NCBI RefSeq assembly: GCF_002079055.1
Contig: NC_047501.1
Location: 992,001 to 1,056,000, forward strand
Length of the DNA: 64,000 nucleotides
Source: Saccharomyces paradoxus
Lineage: Eukaryota > Ascomycota > Saccharomycetes > Saccharomycetales > Saccharomycetaceae
Direction: 5' to 3'
Position 1 is the stretch's first letter. The number at the start of each line of letters is the position of its first letter. Both the position numbers and the translations under genes were made by a program. Under the pieces are notes generated by a model. It made no database searches. It was not told the DNA's origin and saw only the letters and a program-made list of their open reading frames with translations. Shown piece by piece: positions 31,615-42,170 of this stretch.

Positions 31615-33162
31615 ATGTCAACCAGTTCCTCCGTAACGCAGAAAAACCTCGATACAAACGCGGGTGCCTTGAAAAAGGAGGATGAAGTATTGTCGGAGTT
31701 CGATATTCAGGATGAAAGACCCAAATCCCTTTTATGGGAGAGTGCCTTTGTCGGGGTGCTGTGCTCTGCCCAGCTAATGACACAGGCAGGGCTTGGTCAA
31801 TCATTAGCGCCACTCCACATCATCGGTAACAGTTTTGGAACAACGAATGCTGGACAACTCAGTTGGTTCGCTTCCGCATACTCGCTAACTGTTGGTACAT
31901 TTATTTTGATTGCTGGAAGGCTTGGAGACATCTTCGGGCACAAAAAATTCTTTGTCCTTGGCTTCTTTTGGTACGCCCTTTGGTCCTTGCTTGCCGGGTT
32001 TAGCGTCTACTCTAATCAGATTTTCTTTGACTGCTGTCGTGCCTTTCAAGGCATGGGACCCGCCTTTTTGTTGCCAAATGCCATTGCGATCCTTGGACGC
32101 ACATATAAGCCAGGAAGAAGAAAAAACATGGTCTTTAGTTTATTTGGGGCCTCAGCACCTGGTGGATTCGTCCTTGGAGCTGTTTTCTCATCCATGTTGG
32201 GCCAACTTGCGTGGTGGCCATGGGCTTACTGGATAATGGGTATCGCGTGCTTTCTCTTAGCAGTTGCAGGTTACTTTGTAATCCCTCACACCCCCATGCC
32301 GAGCCGCGATGCCCCATCTTTCAAATTGTTGGAGAGGGTCGATTTCGCAGGATCAGTTACTGGTGTCGTTGGATTGATTCTCTTTAATTTTGCCTGGAAT
32401 CAAGGCCCTGTAGTGGGCTGGCAAACACCATACACATATGCCCTTTTGATAGTTGGCACCTTTTTTTTGGTTATTTTCGCATTTATCGAGTCCAGAGCAG
32501 CCTTCCCCTTGCTTCCATTTGCCGCTCTTTCCAGAGATACTGCTTTTGTGCTTACCTGCATAGCTGCAGGATGGGCCAGTTTTGGTATTTGGATTTTCTA
32601 TACATGGCAATTCATGGAAGACTCAAGAGGCCAAAATTCCCTTCTTTCCAGTGCACAGTTCTCGCCTGTAGCAATCAGCGGATTTTGTGCTGCCGTGACG
32701 ACGGGTTTTCTTTTAAGTCATACGCCTCCAAGTACAGTTATGCTTTTTGCGATGACTGCTTTCACGGTCGGAACTATATTGATTGCTACGGCTCCCGTTC
32801 ACCAAACGTATTGGGCCCAAACGTTTGTGTCAATCATTGTTATGCCTTGGGGAATGGACATGTCCTTCCCAGCCGCTACAATAATGCTTAGCGATTCGAT
32901 GCCACATGAGCACCAAGGTCTTGCGGCATCTTTGGTTAATACGGTGGTAAACTATTCGATATCGATAGGTTTAGGTATTGCGGGTACAATTGAATCCAGA
33001 GTCAATGACGGAGGCGCCAAGCCTTTGAAGGGATATCGTTGTTCTTGGTACATGGGCATCGGGTTGAGCGGACTGGGTATTTTTGTCGCAGCATTATATG
33101 CATGGAGCACTTTTATGAAGTCTAAAAAAAGGGTCTCCGAAAAGCAGCATTTTATAGAATAA
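31615..33162 (+). CDS. MFS drug:H+ antiporter-like transporter (YOR378W ortholog, ATR1 relative)
   Basis: A 515-residue membrane protein that matches S. cerevisiae YOR378W in length and place. It belongs to the drug:H+ antiporter branch of the major facilitator superfamily with about 14 membrane segments and is related to the boron/aminotriazole exporter Atr1; its own substrate is not known. The first 40 residues are cytosolic and charged. MFS motif A is seen as GRLGDIFGHKK near residue 101, and motif C-like GASAPGGFVLGAVFSS near 178. The tail is short and basic (KSKKRVSEKQ). RDR1, a drug-resistance regulator, follows 238 bases downstream on the same strand. Confidence 0.92.
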   Translation: MSTSSSVTQKNLDTNAGALKKEDEVLSEFDIQDERPKSLLWESAFVGVLCSAQLMTQAGLGQSLAPLHIIGNSFGTTNAGQLSWFASAYSLTVGTFILIAGRLGDIFGHKKFFVLGFFWYALWSLLAGFSVYSNQIFFDCCRAFQGMGPAFLLPNAIAILGRTYKPGRRKNMVFSLFGASAPGGFVLGAVFSSMLGQLAWWPWAYWIMGIACFLLAVAGYFVIPHTPMPSRDAPSFKLLERVDFAGSVTGVVGLILFNFAWNQGPVVGWQTPYTYALLIVGTFFLVIFAFIESRAAFPLLPFAALSRDTAFVLTCIAAGWASFGIWIFYTWQFMEDSRGQNSLLSSAQFSPVAISGFCAAVTTGFLLSHTPPSTVMLFAMTAFTVGTILIATAPVHQTYWAQTFVSIIVMPWGMDMSFPAATIMLSDSMPHEHQGLAASLVNTVVNYSISIGLGIAGTIESRVNDGGAKPLKGYRCSWYMGIGLSGLGIFVAALYAWSTFMKSKKRVSEKQHFIE

Positions 33163-33400
33163 GCTCATATATAAAGAGATATTTCATTGGAGTATATACC
33201 TTACACTAATATAAATACATATAGCACAATCAAAGTGATACAGAGGAGCCGGTTTGTCCCGTATCATGCGATAAATATGAAAATTACGAATGGCCATTCT
33301 CACAGTGAAAAGATACATCATTTCTCAGGTTGAAACTTGAAAAAATCCTGTTACCAGTAAGATAACCTCGCGCACACTTTTCCTACTTTGAACGTACCAA

Positions 33401-35038
33401 ATGGCATCCCCAGGATCAACTGCACTACCGCACAAACGACAGAGAGTCCGAAAGGCTTGCGTGCCCTGTAGGGAACGTAAAAGGAAATGTAATGGCAAGT
33501 CTCCGTGTGAAATGTGTGTCGCTTATGGATACGTATGTCATTATATCGACGGGCGTGGGCCTTCGGCATCACCTCAAGTGCAACAAGTGGTTGAAACCCC
33601 CCCTGATACGGAGAGCAGACCTTTTGTCCTCCCAAGTATACATAGAAACCAACCACAGCCTATCGATACGCAGAATGTTACCGGTCAAAACATTATAGAT
33701 CCGACTAAGTCTAGGTACACGATCCAGCACTCGGCAGTTGCTTTTCCACGCTGTCTTGGTCTCGAACTCCGATCAACTAATCCTCCACGCTTACATTCCT
33801 TCGCTTGGCATTGCGGAATCAGACCAGAAGAAAATCCAAATTCTCATGTCCTTCTCTCTGATTTAGTTACAAAGGAAGATTATTACCGTATCTCAAAAGT
33901 ATATTTTTCTGTTGTCCATCCGATATTTGATGTTGTTAATCCAGAGCAGCTGGCAAAGAATGTTGAAAAATATTGGGACGGCGACGTAAAGACGTTAGAG
34001 TATGGAGCTGTTATTGCGGGTGTGATAGCTTTAGGATCATTTTTTATGGGAAGTCTTGGCCATCCTCGAGAGATGGATATAGTACAATATGCTAAAGGTA
34101 TTCTCGATGATCCGACTTTCAGCCGCATACCCACGGTGGAGCAAGTCTCCGCATGGGTCTTGCGCACTATTTACCTTCGAGCTACTTCTCGGCCCCACGT
34201 AGCATGGTTAGCTAGCTGTGTAACCATCCATCTTTCTGAGGCAATTGGCCTGCATCATGAGATTGACAGAGAGGATATAGCGATATCGAGTAACGTTTCA
34301 CCGAAAAGGACTGCTGTGATTAGCGAACACACTCGAAGATTATTTTGGTGTGCATGGTCAATCAACACCATTCTCTCATATGACTATGGGCGCTCAAGTG
34401 TTACGCTGAATAGAATTACCTGCAAGCCAGTTGAGCAGACAGACGGTAATTACACGGTTCATTTAGTGGCGTTAGCACACCTGATTCCACAAGACAGCGT
34501 AAATGCAAACGCAACACAATTGTTACAGGCTCTGGCAGCCGTCCACGAATCACCAAATGCACATCCATTCTTATCGTTGACCAAGAGTGATATATGCCTC
34601 TCTTTGTATAGAAGGCTTCGTCTTCTGAATCACATTCTTGATAAGAGTGTTGTTTTACAAATAATTGATATCGGTAACACCGCGCTATCAGCAGCGTATG
34701 CCCTTGTAAAACTAGATCAAGCATGGTGGAATGTGCTGAGCACCTCATTCCAGTACGTCTGCGTGCTTCTTGCCATCGACACCGCGGAAAGTCTTTCACA
34801 TGTCGCCACTGCTATGAGAACACTAGATAATATTACTCAAGTTCTCGGTACACATATTGCTTTTGAAGCACAAAAGACCGCAAAACTACTTCTTGAGGAT
34901 TCCATGAAGAAAAAAAGACAAGAAATTCAGCAACTTGAGCAGGCAACTCACCAGAGATCTACTCTCGAAACTACTCACTTACTCGATATTGACTGGGATG
35001 CCCTGCTTGATCCATCGGACACGTTAAATTTTATGTAA
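33401..35038 (+). CDS. RDR1: Zn2Cys6 repressor of drug-resistance genes
   Basis: A 545-residue protein that matches yeast Rdr1, a nuclear zinc-cluster protein that represses multidrug-resistance genes such as PDR5 through PDRE sites. A Zn2Cys6 cluster is at residues 20-46 (Cys20, 23, 30, 36, 39, 46). The fungal transcription-factor middle domain is at about 165-400 (for example LSEAIGLHHEIDRED near 278). A Gln/Lys helical stretch (about 500-520) and an acidic end (DIDWDALLDPSD) follow. The 238-base gap from YOR378W leaves a compact promoter. The ATG gives the whole zinc cluster. Pairing with an exporter suggests a shared theme, but direct control is not shown. Confidence 0.95.
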   Translation: MASPGSTALPHKRQRVRKACVPCRERKRKCNGKSPCEMCVAYGYVCHYIDGRGPSASPQVQQVVETPPDTESRPFVLPSIHRNQPQPIDTQNVTGQNIIDPTKSRYTIQHSAVAFPRCLGLELRSTNPPRLHSFAWHCGIRPEENPNSHVLLSDLVTKEDYYRISKVYFSVVHPIFDVVNPEQLAKNVEKYWDGDVKTLEYGAVIAGVIALGSFFMGSLGHPREMDIVQYAKGILDDPTFSRIPTVEQVSAWVLRTIYLRATSRPHVAWLASCVTIHLSEAIGLHHEIDREDIAISSNVSPKRTAVISEHTRRLFWCAWSINTILSYDYGRSSVTLNRITCKPVEQTDGNYTVHLVALAHLIPQDSVNANATQLLQALAAVHESPNAHPFLSLTKSDICLSLYRRLRLLNHILDKSVVLQIIDIGNTALSAAYALVKLDQAWWNVLSTSFQYVCVLLAIDTAESLSHVATAMRTLDNITQVLGTHIAFEAQKTAKLLLEDSMKKKRQEIQQLEQATHQRSTLETTHLLDIDWDALLDPSDTLNFM

Positions 35039-36336
35039 TGCGATATTGTAGATAATATATAGAGATTTAAATTGATTTATAATTAAAACGAAAGGTTTTG
35101 ATGTATTACTACCTAATTACTACATTTTATGTTTGATAATTGCGCAAAAAGTTATATGTCCGGTATTTGAAATTGGGAATTTAAAATTCTTTTTGATTAT
35201 GTATGGAATGTGGGATGAAACGGTAACAGATGTTATCTTCTTTTCTTGGACGTATTATCTGAATCAAACGGAAATTTGACTGACTTGTACCAAGGAATAG
35301 GTTGTTCGTTTCCGATCTCTAAAAATACGACAGAGGGTGTGGGTGTCAATGTCAGAACTCAACAGGCCAATTAAGAGGGTTAAAGCTTGGAAACTGTATT
35401 CATTACAGAAGGGTTGACGCTGTTAAGTAGAAATTCAAAGGAAATATAAGCAATTTGAGATCTGAAAGGTTTTTTATTGAACCTAAAAGAATACGTTGTT
35501 GCATCGAAATTTTCTCTCTGGGAGGCTCGGGAAGTTTTAAACATTGTTCTCCTTCCATTATGCTTCCTTCATTAGAGTCATGTCCATTTTGAATGTTGTT
35601 CGCCCTTATTACTACTTGATATTTTAAAATGAGTGATAAATAATCCAAGTCTATATGTTGTGTTTATATTTTGTTATGTTTCGGCTACATACGCTACGGA
35701 AAATAATGAGAAAATGCCCCCTTGCACTCAATTTTCAATACAAACAATTAATCGGTTGGCATTGAGCTGAAAACTTCAAGAAAACATTCACTTATTGTTT
35801 CCCTATTTCCCAATTATATTTGAGCTGTTTTTTCAGTAAAATCTTGAAATACGTAAGCCTACTGTTGACCTAGTTTGCGACTTAACTAGCGTTCCTCACC
35901 AATTTCGGAGAACAATCGAAGGTCCAGCACGCAAAAACATTCACTACAACTTTGATAAAGTGCACAGAAACTGAATAAGTTGCATGCATTGTTTACTTTT
36001 TTGGTACCCTTTTGCTGGCACGACAGTAAAGACTGCGGCAGGTTCGAAGATAAAGTTTTTTTGAGGGAGGCTTAAAATACGCGGCCAGTACAAAAGGCGT
36101 TAAAGGAGGGCACAGGCTTCAGAAAACCTGCCAGGAATATTACATAAGTTGCAAGTTTTTTTCCAATATATGACGAGAGGGTTTTCACTCCATTAGCATG
36201 GTTATATTTCTATTTTTATTTTATAAAAAATATAAGATATATTATGAATTTTTCTGAAGATGCATTACTCTTTTACGGCTTGCATTGCGAGATTCTTATA
36301 ACTACGAACTAGTGTCGGCAAAGCGCACGTCCATGT

Positions 36337-36801
36337 TTAAGTATCAATAATTGGGAATATCATCTTTATGCTAAAAAAAATATTGAACGATGTAGTGATG
36401 CTGCTTGGCCTGGTGATGAAACTCAGTATGTCACTTAAATCAAAATCGAATTTTTGATGAGGCCGGTTTTTAAAGTAACTACTAACTGAATTAGGGGGGC
36501 CTATCTGGGATGCAGGACGCTCTAAAAGGACGCTCTTAAAGGGCGTCCTCGAACTTTTATCTCTCAATTTGGTTAAACTACACTTGCTTCGTAAGATTAA
36601 TAATAAGAGCAAGAAATGCTTGCCAGCATATGCTATCGCAGGCACGGCATGTCGCACATTGTAGTTAATTCGGGGAGTCATGGAACAATTAAACACATAG
36701 AGAAGAATTTGAAATTTATCACCCGCCGGCATATTTCTTACAACTTTTGTTAGTTCCACTGGACAAAAAAACCACTTAATAAGTAATTGATGCTGCGTCA
36801 T
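36337..36801 (-). CDS. Unassigned 154-codon open frame
   Basis: An ATG-started frame of 154 codons, MTQHQLLIKW onward, in the middle of the RDR1-FRE3 desert. It is rich in Phe, Ser and Leu, with one hydrophobic run (KHFLLLLLILRSK) and no motif I recognise. I recall no annotated S. cerevisiae gene here. It may be a chance frame or a recently arisen one. Confidence 0.15.
   Translation of the reverse strand: MTQHQLLIKWFFCPVELTKVVRNMPAGDKFQILLYVFNCSMTPRINYNVRHAVPAIAYAGKHFLLLLLILRSKCSLTKLRDKSSRTPFKSVLLERPASQIGPPNSVSSYFKNRPHQKFDFDLSDILSFITRPSSITTSFNIFFSIKMIFPIIDT
36514..36549. repeat. Short direct and inverted repeat of AGGACGC
   Basis: AGGACGCTCT occurs twice (36514-36523 and 36527-36536), followed by the complement GCGTCCT (36543-36549). 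The second copy and the complement can form a 7-base stem with a 9-base loop. No role is assigned. Confidence 0.7.
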
Positions 36802-37798
36802 CGTATAACTTCCCAAAGTCTTTGATTAGTGAAAAATACCGGTAATTTACAGTTTGAACTTTCGGGAAGACAGAGGATGGCTACTAACATAGTTCGTGAA
36901 GTGGGAGACATAGAATGCGGACAGTTGATTTAGTCCGCCCCGTACACAATTTGAGCTCCCAAAGTAGCGTGCCTTATAGTCAGACGTTACTTTAACAGGA
37001 AATATAAGAACCAAGAATCCAGATCAAAAATATCGTCCAAGGAAAAAATCCCATTTCTTGAAGGGAATTGCATGTGCATAAAATATTGCAATCTCCAGTC
37101 GCTCCAAATTAACTTTTTAATTAAGCGGCGATCTTTTGAACATGTCGCATTTTAAGAAATCGTCCATTAAGTGGAGCCCATAGAAAATAAACGCTAGTAC
37201 GATTCAAGGATGATTTATCATTCAATGATAGTACCACAGCCTTTTCCGGAGTTTGCGAAGATGGCCAAAAGACAAAACTTTTTAACGTACGTTCGTAGAA
37301 GGCGCATTTTTGATAAGGTTCAGCTGTGACTTAGATGTCGGGAAGTTGTTAGCATTCATTAAATTTCTGCAGTAGTTCAGCATATGGATGCTTTCAATCT
37401 TTTAGTTTAACTTTACCCTTAGAAAATTTTCGCTAGGAACAATTAAAACTGCTTAAAAAACAAAGCGAGAAATAAGCAACACACTTTGTCATTTTGATGA
37501 AGGTGTACTAAGTTGCTACTTAACTTTCTTCACGGTATGCAGTGAGAGAGAGTGTCTGAAACATTCTGTGCCTCCGGCTTAGGAATGCAGCTAGAGAGGC
37601 ACTAGTTTTTTACTAAAAATACGCCAGAGATGAAACGTTTGGATAAAGTCTAAAATCACTAAAACAATACAATTTGAACTTTTCCGAAAGATATCGGCCA
37701 ATAAAAAATGCAAAGAACTGTCAAAAGTTGGCCGCTTTGGTGACCCTAGATCATACTTTACATTTGTGAACGGGATAATTGTGACTTCTTTTGTAAAA

Positions 37799-37805
37799 TG
37801 CACCC
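37799..37805. promoter_or_regulatory. Aft1/Aft2 iron-response site of FRE3
   Basis: TGCACCC, the core of the Aft1/Aft2 site (PyPuCACCC), 419 bases before the FRE3 ATG. FRE3 is known to be induced by iron starvation through Aft1 in S. cerevisiae. Confidence 0.7.
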
Positions 37806-38142
37806 AGGTCTCATTTTGCCTTTATTTCGGGTGTATAGTAGAGAAAAATTCAATATGAAGAATAAGTCTTTTGCGAGCGTTAAGACAAGCACAACTATTG
37901 CAATCGGTGACGTGATTGAACTCGAGAATCATCCAGGGCCGATATTTGAGTTTTACCTGAAATGTGGGTGTAACTCATCTCAAAAATTTGACGAAAAGCT
38001 TAACTTCTTACATCCAGCAAAAGCTACTGTTTCGTTGGCTATGAATAGACTCTTTTTTTTTTAGCTGTCAGAAAGCTTTCATCTTTGAAGTAGATGTGCG
38101 GAATATGATCAATTGCTTTCTATCAAAATAATTACCGCTACT

Positions 38143-38150
38143 TATATAAG
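38143..38150 (+). promoter_or_regulatory. TATA box of FRE3
   Basis: TATATAAG, 74 bases before the FRE3 ATG, within the palindrome CTTATATAAG. Iron-regulon genes are typically TATA-containing and strongly inducible. Confidence 0.6.
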
Positions 38151-38223
38151 TGGCAAGAGAATGAATAACTTCAATCGCGGCTCAACTTTTTTTATTTAGA
38201 AACTATGAAATACAACGAACACA

Positions 38224-40359
38224 ATGCATTGGGTCCTCCTTTTTGGTACTATTCTGCTATTCCGCCTGCCAGGAGCAGGCGCCTCCCCGGCTAAGACAAA
38301 AATGTATGGCAAGTTACCGCTAGTTTTAACAGACGCCTGCATGGGAGTTCTCAGCGAAGTGACCTGGGAGTATAGCAGCGATGATTTATATGCATCACCA
38401 GCATGTACATATGAACCGGCATTACAGTCAATGCTGTACTGTATTTACGAATCATTGAATGAAAAAGGTTATTCAAACAAGACCTTTGAAAAAACATTCG
38501 CTGCTATCAAGGAAGATTGCGCATATTATACTGACAGCCTTCAGAATATGACTAATACTGATTTCTACAATATGCTGAATAACGGAACAAAGCATATAGT
38601 GCAATATGCTGAAGGTAGCGCCAATATTACGTACCCAATTGAGATAGATTCCCAAGTAAGGGAAAATTACTATTACTCTTACCATGGTTTCTACGCCAAC
38701 TATGACATTGGTCATACATATGGTGGTATTATTTGCGCCTATTTTGTGGGTGTTATGATTCTTGCCAGCATTCTTCATTATATGAGTTACACTCCGTTTA
38801 AAACTGCCTTATTTAAACAAAGACTTGTCAGATATGTGAGAAGATATTTGACGCTACCTACCATCTGGGGTAAGCACGCGTCGAGCTTTTCTCACCTTAA
38901 AGTTTTCACAGGGTACCTTCCCACACGATTTGAAGGTGTCATTATACTTGGATACCTTGTCCTTCATACAGTTTTCCTGGCATACGGCTATCAGTATGAT
39001 CCTTACAATTTAATCTTCGACTCTCGTAGAGAACAGGTTGCTCGATACGTGGCCGATAGAAGTGGGGTCCTGGCATTTGCACACTTTCCCCTAATAGCTC
39101 TTTTTGCAGGAAGAAACAATTTTCTAGAATTTATCTCTGGCGTGAAATATACCTCTTTCATTATGTTTCATAAATGGCTGGGAAGAATGATGTTTTTAGA
39201 TGCTATGATTCATGGTGCTGCTTATACCAGTTATGCAGTATTCTATAAAGATTGGGAAGTGAGCAAGGAAGAGACATATTGGCAATTTGGAGTAGCTGCC
39301 CTTTGTATAGCTGGTGTTATTGTTTTTTTTTCCTTGGCAATGTTCAGAAAATTCTTTTATGAAGCTTTCTTATTTCTTCATATTGTGCTTGGCGCATTGT
39401 TCTTTTATACGTGTTGGGAGCACGTCGTAGAGCTGAGTGGTATCGAATGGATATACGCTGCCATTGCTATTTGGATTATTGATAGGCTCATTCGAATTCT
39501 AAGAGTATCATATTTCGGTTTCCCTAAGGCCTCGTTGCAGCTAGTTGGAGATGACATCATCCGAGTTACAGTCGAAAGGCCAGCAAGACTATGGAAAGCC
39601 AAACCAGGACAATATGTCTTCGTGTCATTTATACATCCGCTGTATTTTTGGCAGTCACACCCTTTCACTGTTTTAGATTCAATTATCAAAGATGGTGAGC
39701 TGATTATTATTCTGAAGGAAAAGAAGGGAGTAACAAGACTTGTTAAAAAATACGTCCACCGCAATGGAGGTAAGGCATCTATGAGACTAGCTATAGAAGG
39801 ACCATATGGCTCTTCCTCTGCAGTCAATTATTATGATAATGTCTTGCTACTTACGGGGGGCACTGGTTTGCCTGGACCCATTGCACATGCAATTAAACTT
39901 GGAAAAACTTCAGCGGCAGCTGGAAAACAATCTGTAAAATTAGTGGTTGCAGTTAGAGGGTTTGACGTGCTCGAGGCTTACAAACCAGAGCTAATGTGTT
40001 TAGAGAATATGAATGTACAGCTCCACATCTACAACACAATGCAAGTTCCACCATTAACCCCCAATGATAGTTTGGATATTTCTCAACAGGATGAAAAAGC
40101 CGATGGAAAAGGTACTGTTATGGCAACAACTCTAGAAAAGTCACCTAATCCATTTGAATTTGATGGTGCTGTTTTTCATCATGGAAGACCGAATGTCGAA
40201 AAGCTTCTGCATCAGGCCGCTGACCTAAATGGCTCGTTGGCTGTGGTTTGTTGTGGGCCTCCTGTTTTCGTTGACGAAGTAAGAGATCAGACTGCAAAGA
40301 TTGTTCTAGAGAAACCTGCAAAGGCAATCGAATACTTTGAAGAATACCAAAGTTGGTAG
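38224..40359 (+). CDS. FRE3: Siderophore-iron ferric reductase
   Basis: A 711-residue flavocytochrome that matches yeast Fre3, a plasma-membrane reductase that releases iron from siderophores. It has a signal peptide (about 1-20), then an extracellular domain with Cys and N-glycosylation sites to about 165. A ferric-reductase membrane core with heme-ligand His residues follows (about 170-420, for example AHFPLIALFAGR and FHKWLGR). The FAD-binding HPFTVLDS motif is near residue 479, and the NADPH-binding domain has GPYGSS and the C-terminal CCGPP motif near 678. The tail EYFEEYQSW is nearly the same as in FRE5. It opens the iron cluster FRE3-FIT2-FIT3-FRE5. Confidence 0.95.
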   Translation: MHWVLLFGTILLFRLPGAGASPAKTKMYGKLPLVLTDACMGVLSEVTWEYSSDDLYASPACTYEPALQSMLYCIYESLNEKGYSNKTFEKTFAAIKEDCAYYTDSLQNMTNTDFYNMLNNGTKHIVQYAEGSANITYPIEIDSQVRENYYYSYHGFYANYDIGHTYGGIICAYFVGVMILASILHYMSYTPFKTALFKQRLVRYVRRYLTLPTIWGKHASSFSHLKVFTGYLPTRFEGVIILGYLVLHTVFLAYGYQYDPYNLIFDSRREQVARYVADRSGVLAFAHFPLIALFAGRNNFLEFISGVKYTSFIMFHKWLGRMMFLDAMIHGAAYTSYAVFYKDWEVSKEETYWQFGVAALCIAGVIVFFSLAMFRKFFYEAFLFLHIVLGALFFYTCWEHVVELSGIEWIYAAIAIWIIDRLIRILRVSYFGFPKASLQLVGDDIIRVTVERPARLWKAKPGQYVFVSFIHPLYFWQSHPFTVLDSIIKDGELIIILKEKKGVTRLVKKYVHRNGGKASMRLAIEGPYGSSSAVNYYDNVLLLTGGTGLPGPIAHAIKLGKTSAAAGKQSVKLVVAVRGFDVLEAYKPELMCLENMNVQLHIYNTMQVPPLTPNDSLDISQQDEKADGKGTVMATTLEKSPNPFEFDGAVFHHGRPNVEKLLHQAADLNGSLAVVCCGPPVFVDEVRDQTAKIVLEKPAKAIEYFEEYQSW

Positions 40360-41822
40360 TCAGTTCTCTTATTTATTTATCTACTATTTTACCTATCACA
40401 AGTATATATTTAAGTGTCTTCACTTCAAAAAAAAAGTGCAAATATATGTTTAGATGCAAGAAAAGACCATCACTGGATCTTCAATAAACTTTTCCAATGC
40501 ACTAAATTTTCGAAGCACACAAGTTTTTGGTTATTTTCTGGTTTTGTTCCGAGGCTCAATTGATTCAAATTTCTTTTTCTCCAATAAGCTGAAATCTTTT
40601 CTGGATTGACACTCCTTTCTAATAGCTATGGTAATCCGCGGCTAGTTTAAGATAAATGGAAGTTCCTAATAAAAACACCACAGAGATTTTTAGTAGGCAT
40701 ATAAACCTACTGAAATAATTTTTTAACCACCACACACCATTCTATTTCTTTTGTGCTGCGTTTGTCACCTCGTTCCACTATCTTCTCAGAAAAAAGGCAG
40801 AGCGATCTACTCAACTACCATTGTCATTCTTATAATGCTGCATATTTTCATCCAATTTCAACGAACAGATTTTCTACGAAATGTCCTTCGTCTTTTCAAA
40901 TACTGTACAAAGTGAAAGAGAGGTTTTCTACTATCGACTAAGGCCCTTCGAAACTATTGAGAACAAACAGTTATGCTTATAATGCTCTCGACACATTTAC
41001 CAAATAACGATAACTGAAAATAATACAAGCGGCGCTATCACCCCTAATAGTCACTAAATGAAAACCAGATACTTGTGATACGGCAAATCCCATTTTTTCT
41101 CAAACTCTAATGCCTTCATCATATACACACAACACAACTTCTCAAATTTTTTTTCCTAGCAAAAGAGTACGCATATGCGTCTAATGTAGCATTGCCATTG
41201 GAAGACAAACAATCTAGAGTTTACAAAGAAAAATGCGTGCATTTGAGGGCAAGCATCTTTAAAGACTTTGTAAGGTTCGGCAAAGCGCAGAACCACAAGC
41301 AAAGATAGTCCCGTTACACAGTACCGAAATGACAAAATATATTGAAGCAAAAGCGATCATCACGGCTTTTGCGCCAAGAAACTTTCTTACAAGAACTTCA
41401 AATTGAAATGAGAGAATTTTAAGTTATCAATAGGGAATACGACGGAATGGATCACACTTATATCCGTATGAGCCGCCCACAAAAAGTTATTTAGCAAATA
41501 AGAACGCTCGTGAGTCATTTTTCATTCGCGCAAACAAATTTACTGATGTAAGAGCAAAGGACGTACCGTAATTGGAGGATTAGCTACTGCTCCAACATTG
41601 ACGTTCCAAGCAGTGGGTGTCATTATGATACGCACAAGCTTTTCTTAAAACAAAGATTCGATCGATGGAAGTCACAGAAGACATTTTAGTATAGACATTC
41701 CGTATATTTTGCGGATATTGCGGATACGAAATACGTGATACCTTTAACCATATTTCATAGATTCCCTGTATACCAAATGAAATGAGTGAAGTAAGCTTCT
41801 ACAGTGAAATATCTGGGTGCTA
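40360..41822. other. Intergenic region between FRE3 and FIT2 (left part)
   Basis: AT-rich sequence after the FRE3 stop. S. cerevisiae has a tiny annotated frame here (YOR381W-A, about 59 codons from memory); the frame at 40753-40941 (62 codons) lies about where I would expect it, but I cannot confirm it by sequence. A CGG-N6-CGG motif lies at 41712-41723. Confidence 0.4.
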
Positions 41823-42170
41823 ATGACGCCAAGCCCTACGGCGATCGGAATGCGGGAACGGAAGTTAGCGGGGCTTCCAGAACGGCGGAAGCGACTGAAC
41901 GAGGACAGCAAACAAAAACACCCAAAATTTCTTACTGAGAATGACCTTCGAGAGCAGGGTGCAATTTATCAAGCGATCCTTGAGCTAACAAAGTTCATTT
42001 CCCGTGCAGGATTCAAAACAATGCACCCTAAGCTCGAATGCACCCCCTCACCCCGCTTCGGACCCTTTAACAGGGAACTGTTTCGAGGTTCACCCAATTG
42101 GATTACTTGTATAATTTGTAATCTCGAGTTCCGGATAGGGCGTATACGAATCCAACCGGGTGCAGTATAA
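41823..42170 (+). CDS. Unassigned 115-codon open frame overlapping FIT2 Aft1 sites
   Basis: An ATG-started frame of 115 codons, with a second Met ten codons in. Its first half looks protein-like: basic and helical, with RERKLAGLPERRKRL and then LREQGAIYQAILELTKF. The DNA is richer in G+C than the flanks. The second half includes three Aft1-type motifs used as FIT2 promoter sites, so it may simply be promoter DNA that happens to be open. I recognise no family, and no S. cerevisiae annotation of this length comes to mind. Confidence 0.25.
   Translation: MTPSPTAIGMRERKLAGLPERRKRLNEDSKQKHPKFLTENDLREQGAIYQAILELTKFISRAGFKTMHPKLECTPSPRFGPFNRELFRGSPNWITCIICNLEFRIGRIRIQPGAV
41957..42164. promoter_or_regulatory. 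Four Aft1/Aft2 sites upstream of FIT2
   Basis: GGGTGCA at 41957-41963, TGCACCC at 42022-42028, TGCACCC at 42039-42045 and GGGTGCA at 42158-42164, all exact cores and 127-334 bases before the FIT2 ATG. FIT2 is among the most strongly iron-induced Aft1 targets in S. cerevisiae. The sites occur in both orientations. Confidence 0.85.

Larger units (their letters stand above)
35039..38223. other. Long intergenic region between RDR1 and FRE3
   Basis: This 3.2 kb gap holds no gene I can name. The longest ATG frames are a minus-strand one at 36337-36801 (154 codons) and a plus-strand one at 37798-38064 (88 codons). An inverted repeat lies at 36527-36549. The final 450 bases act as the FRE3 promoter with one Aft1 site and a TATA box. 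I saw no Ty/LTR ends or tRNA boxes. Confidence 0.5.
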
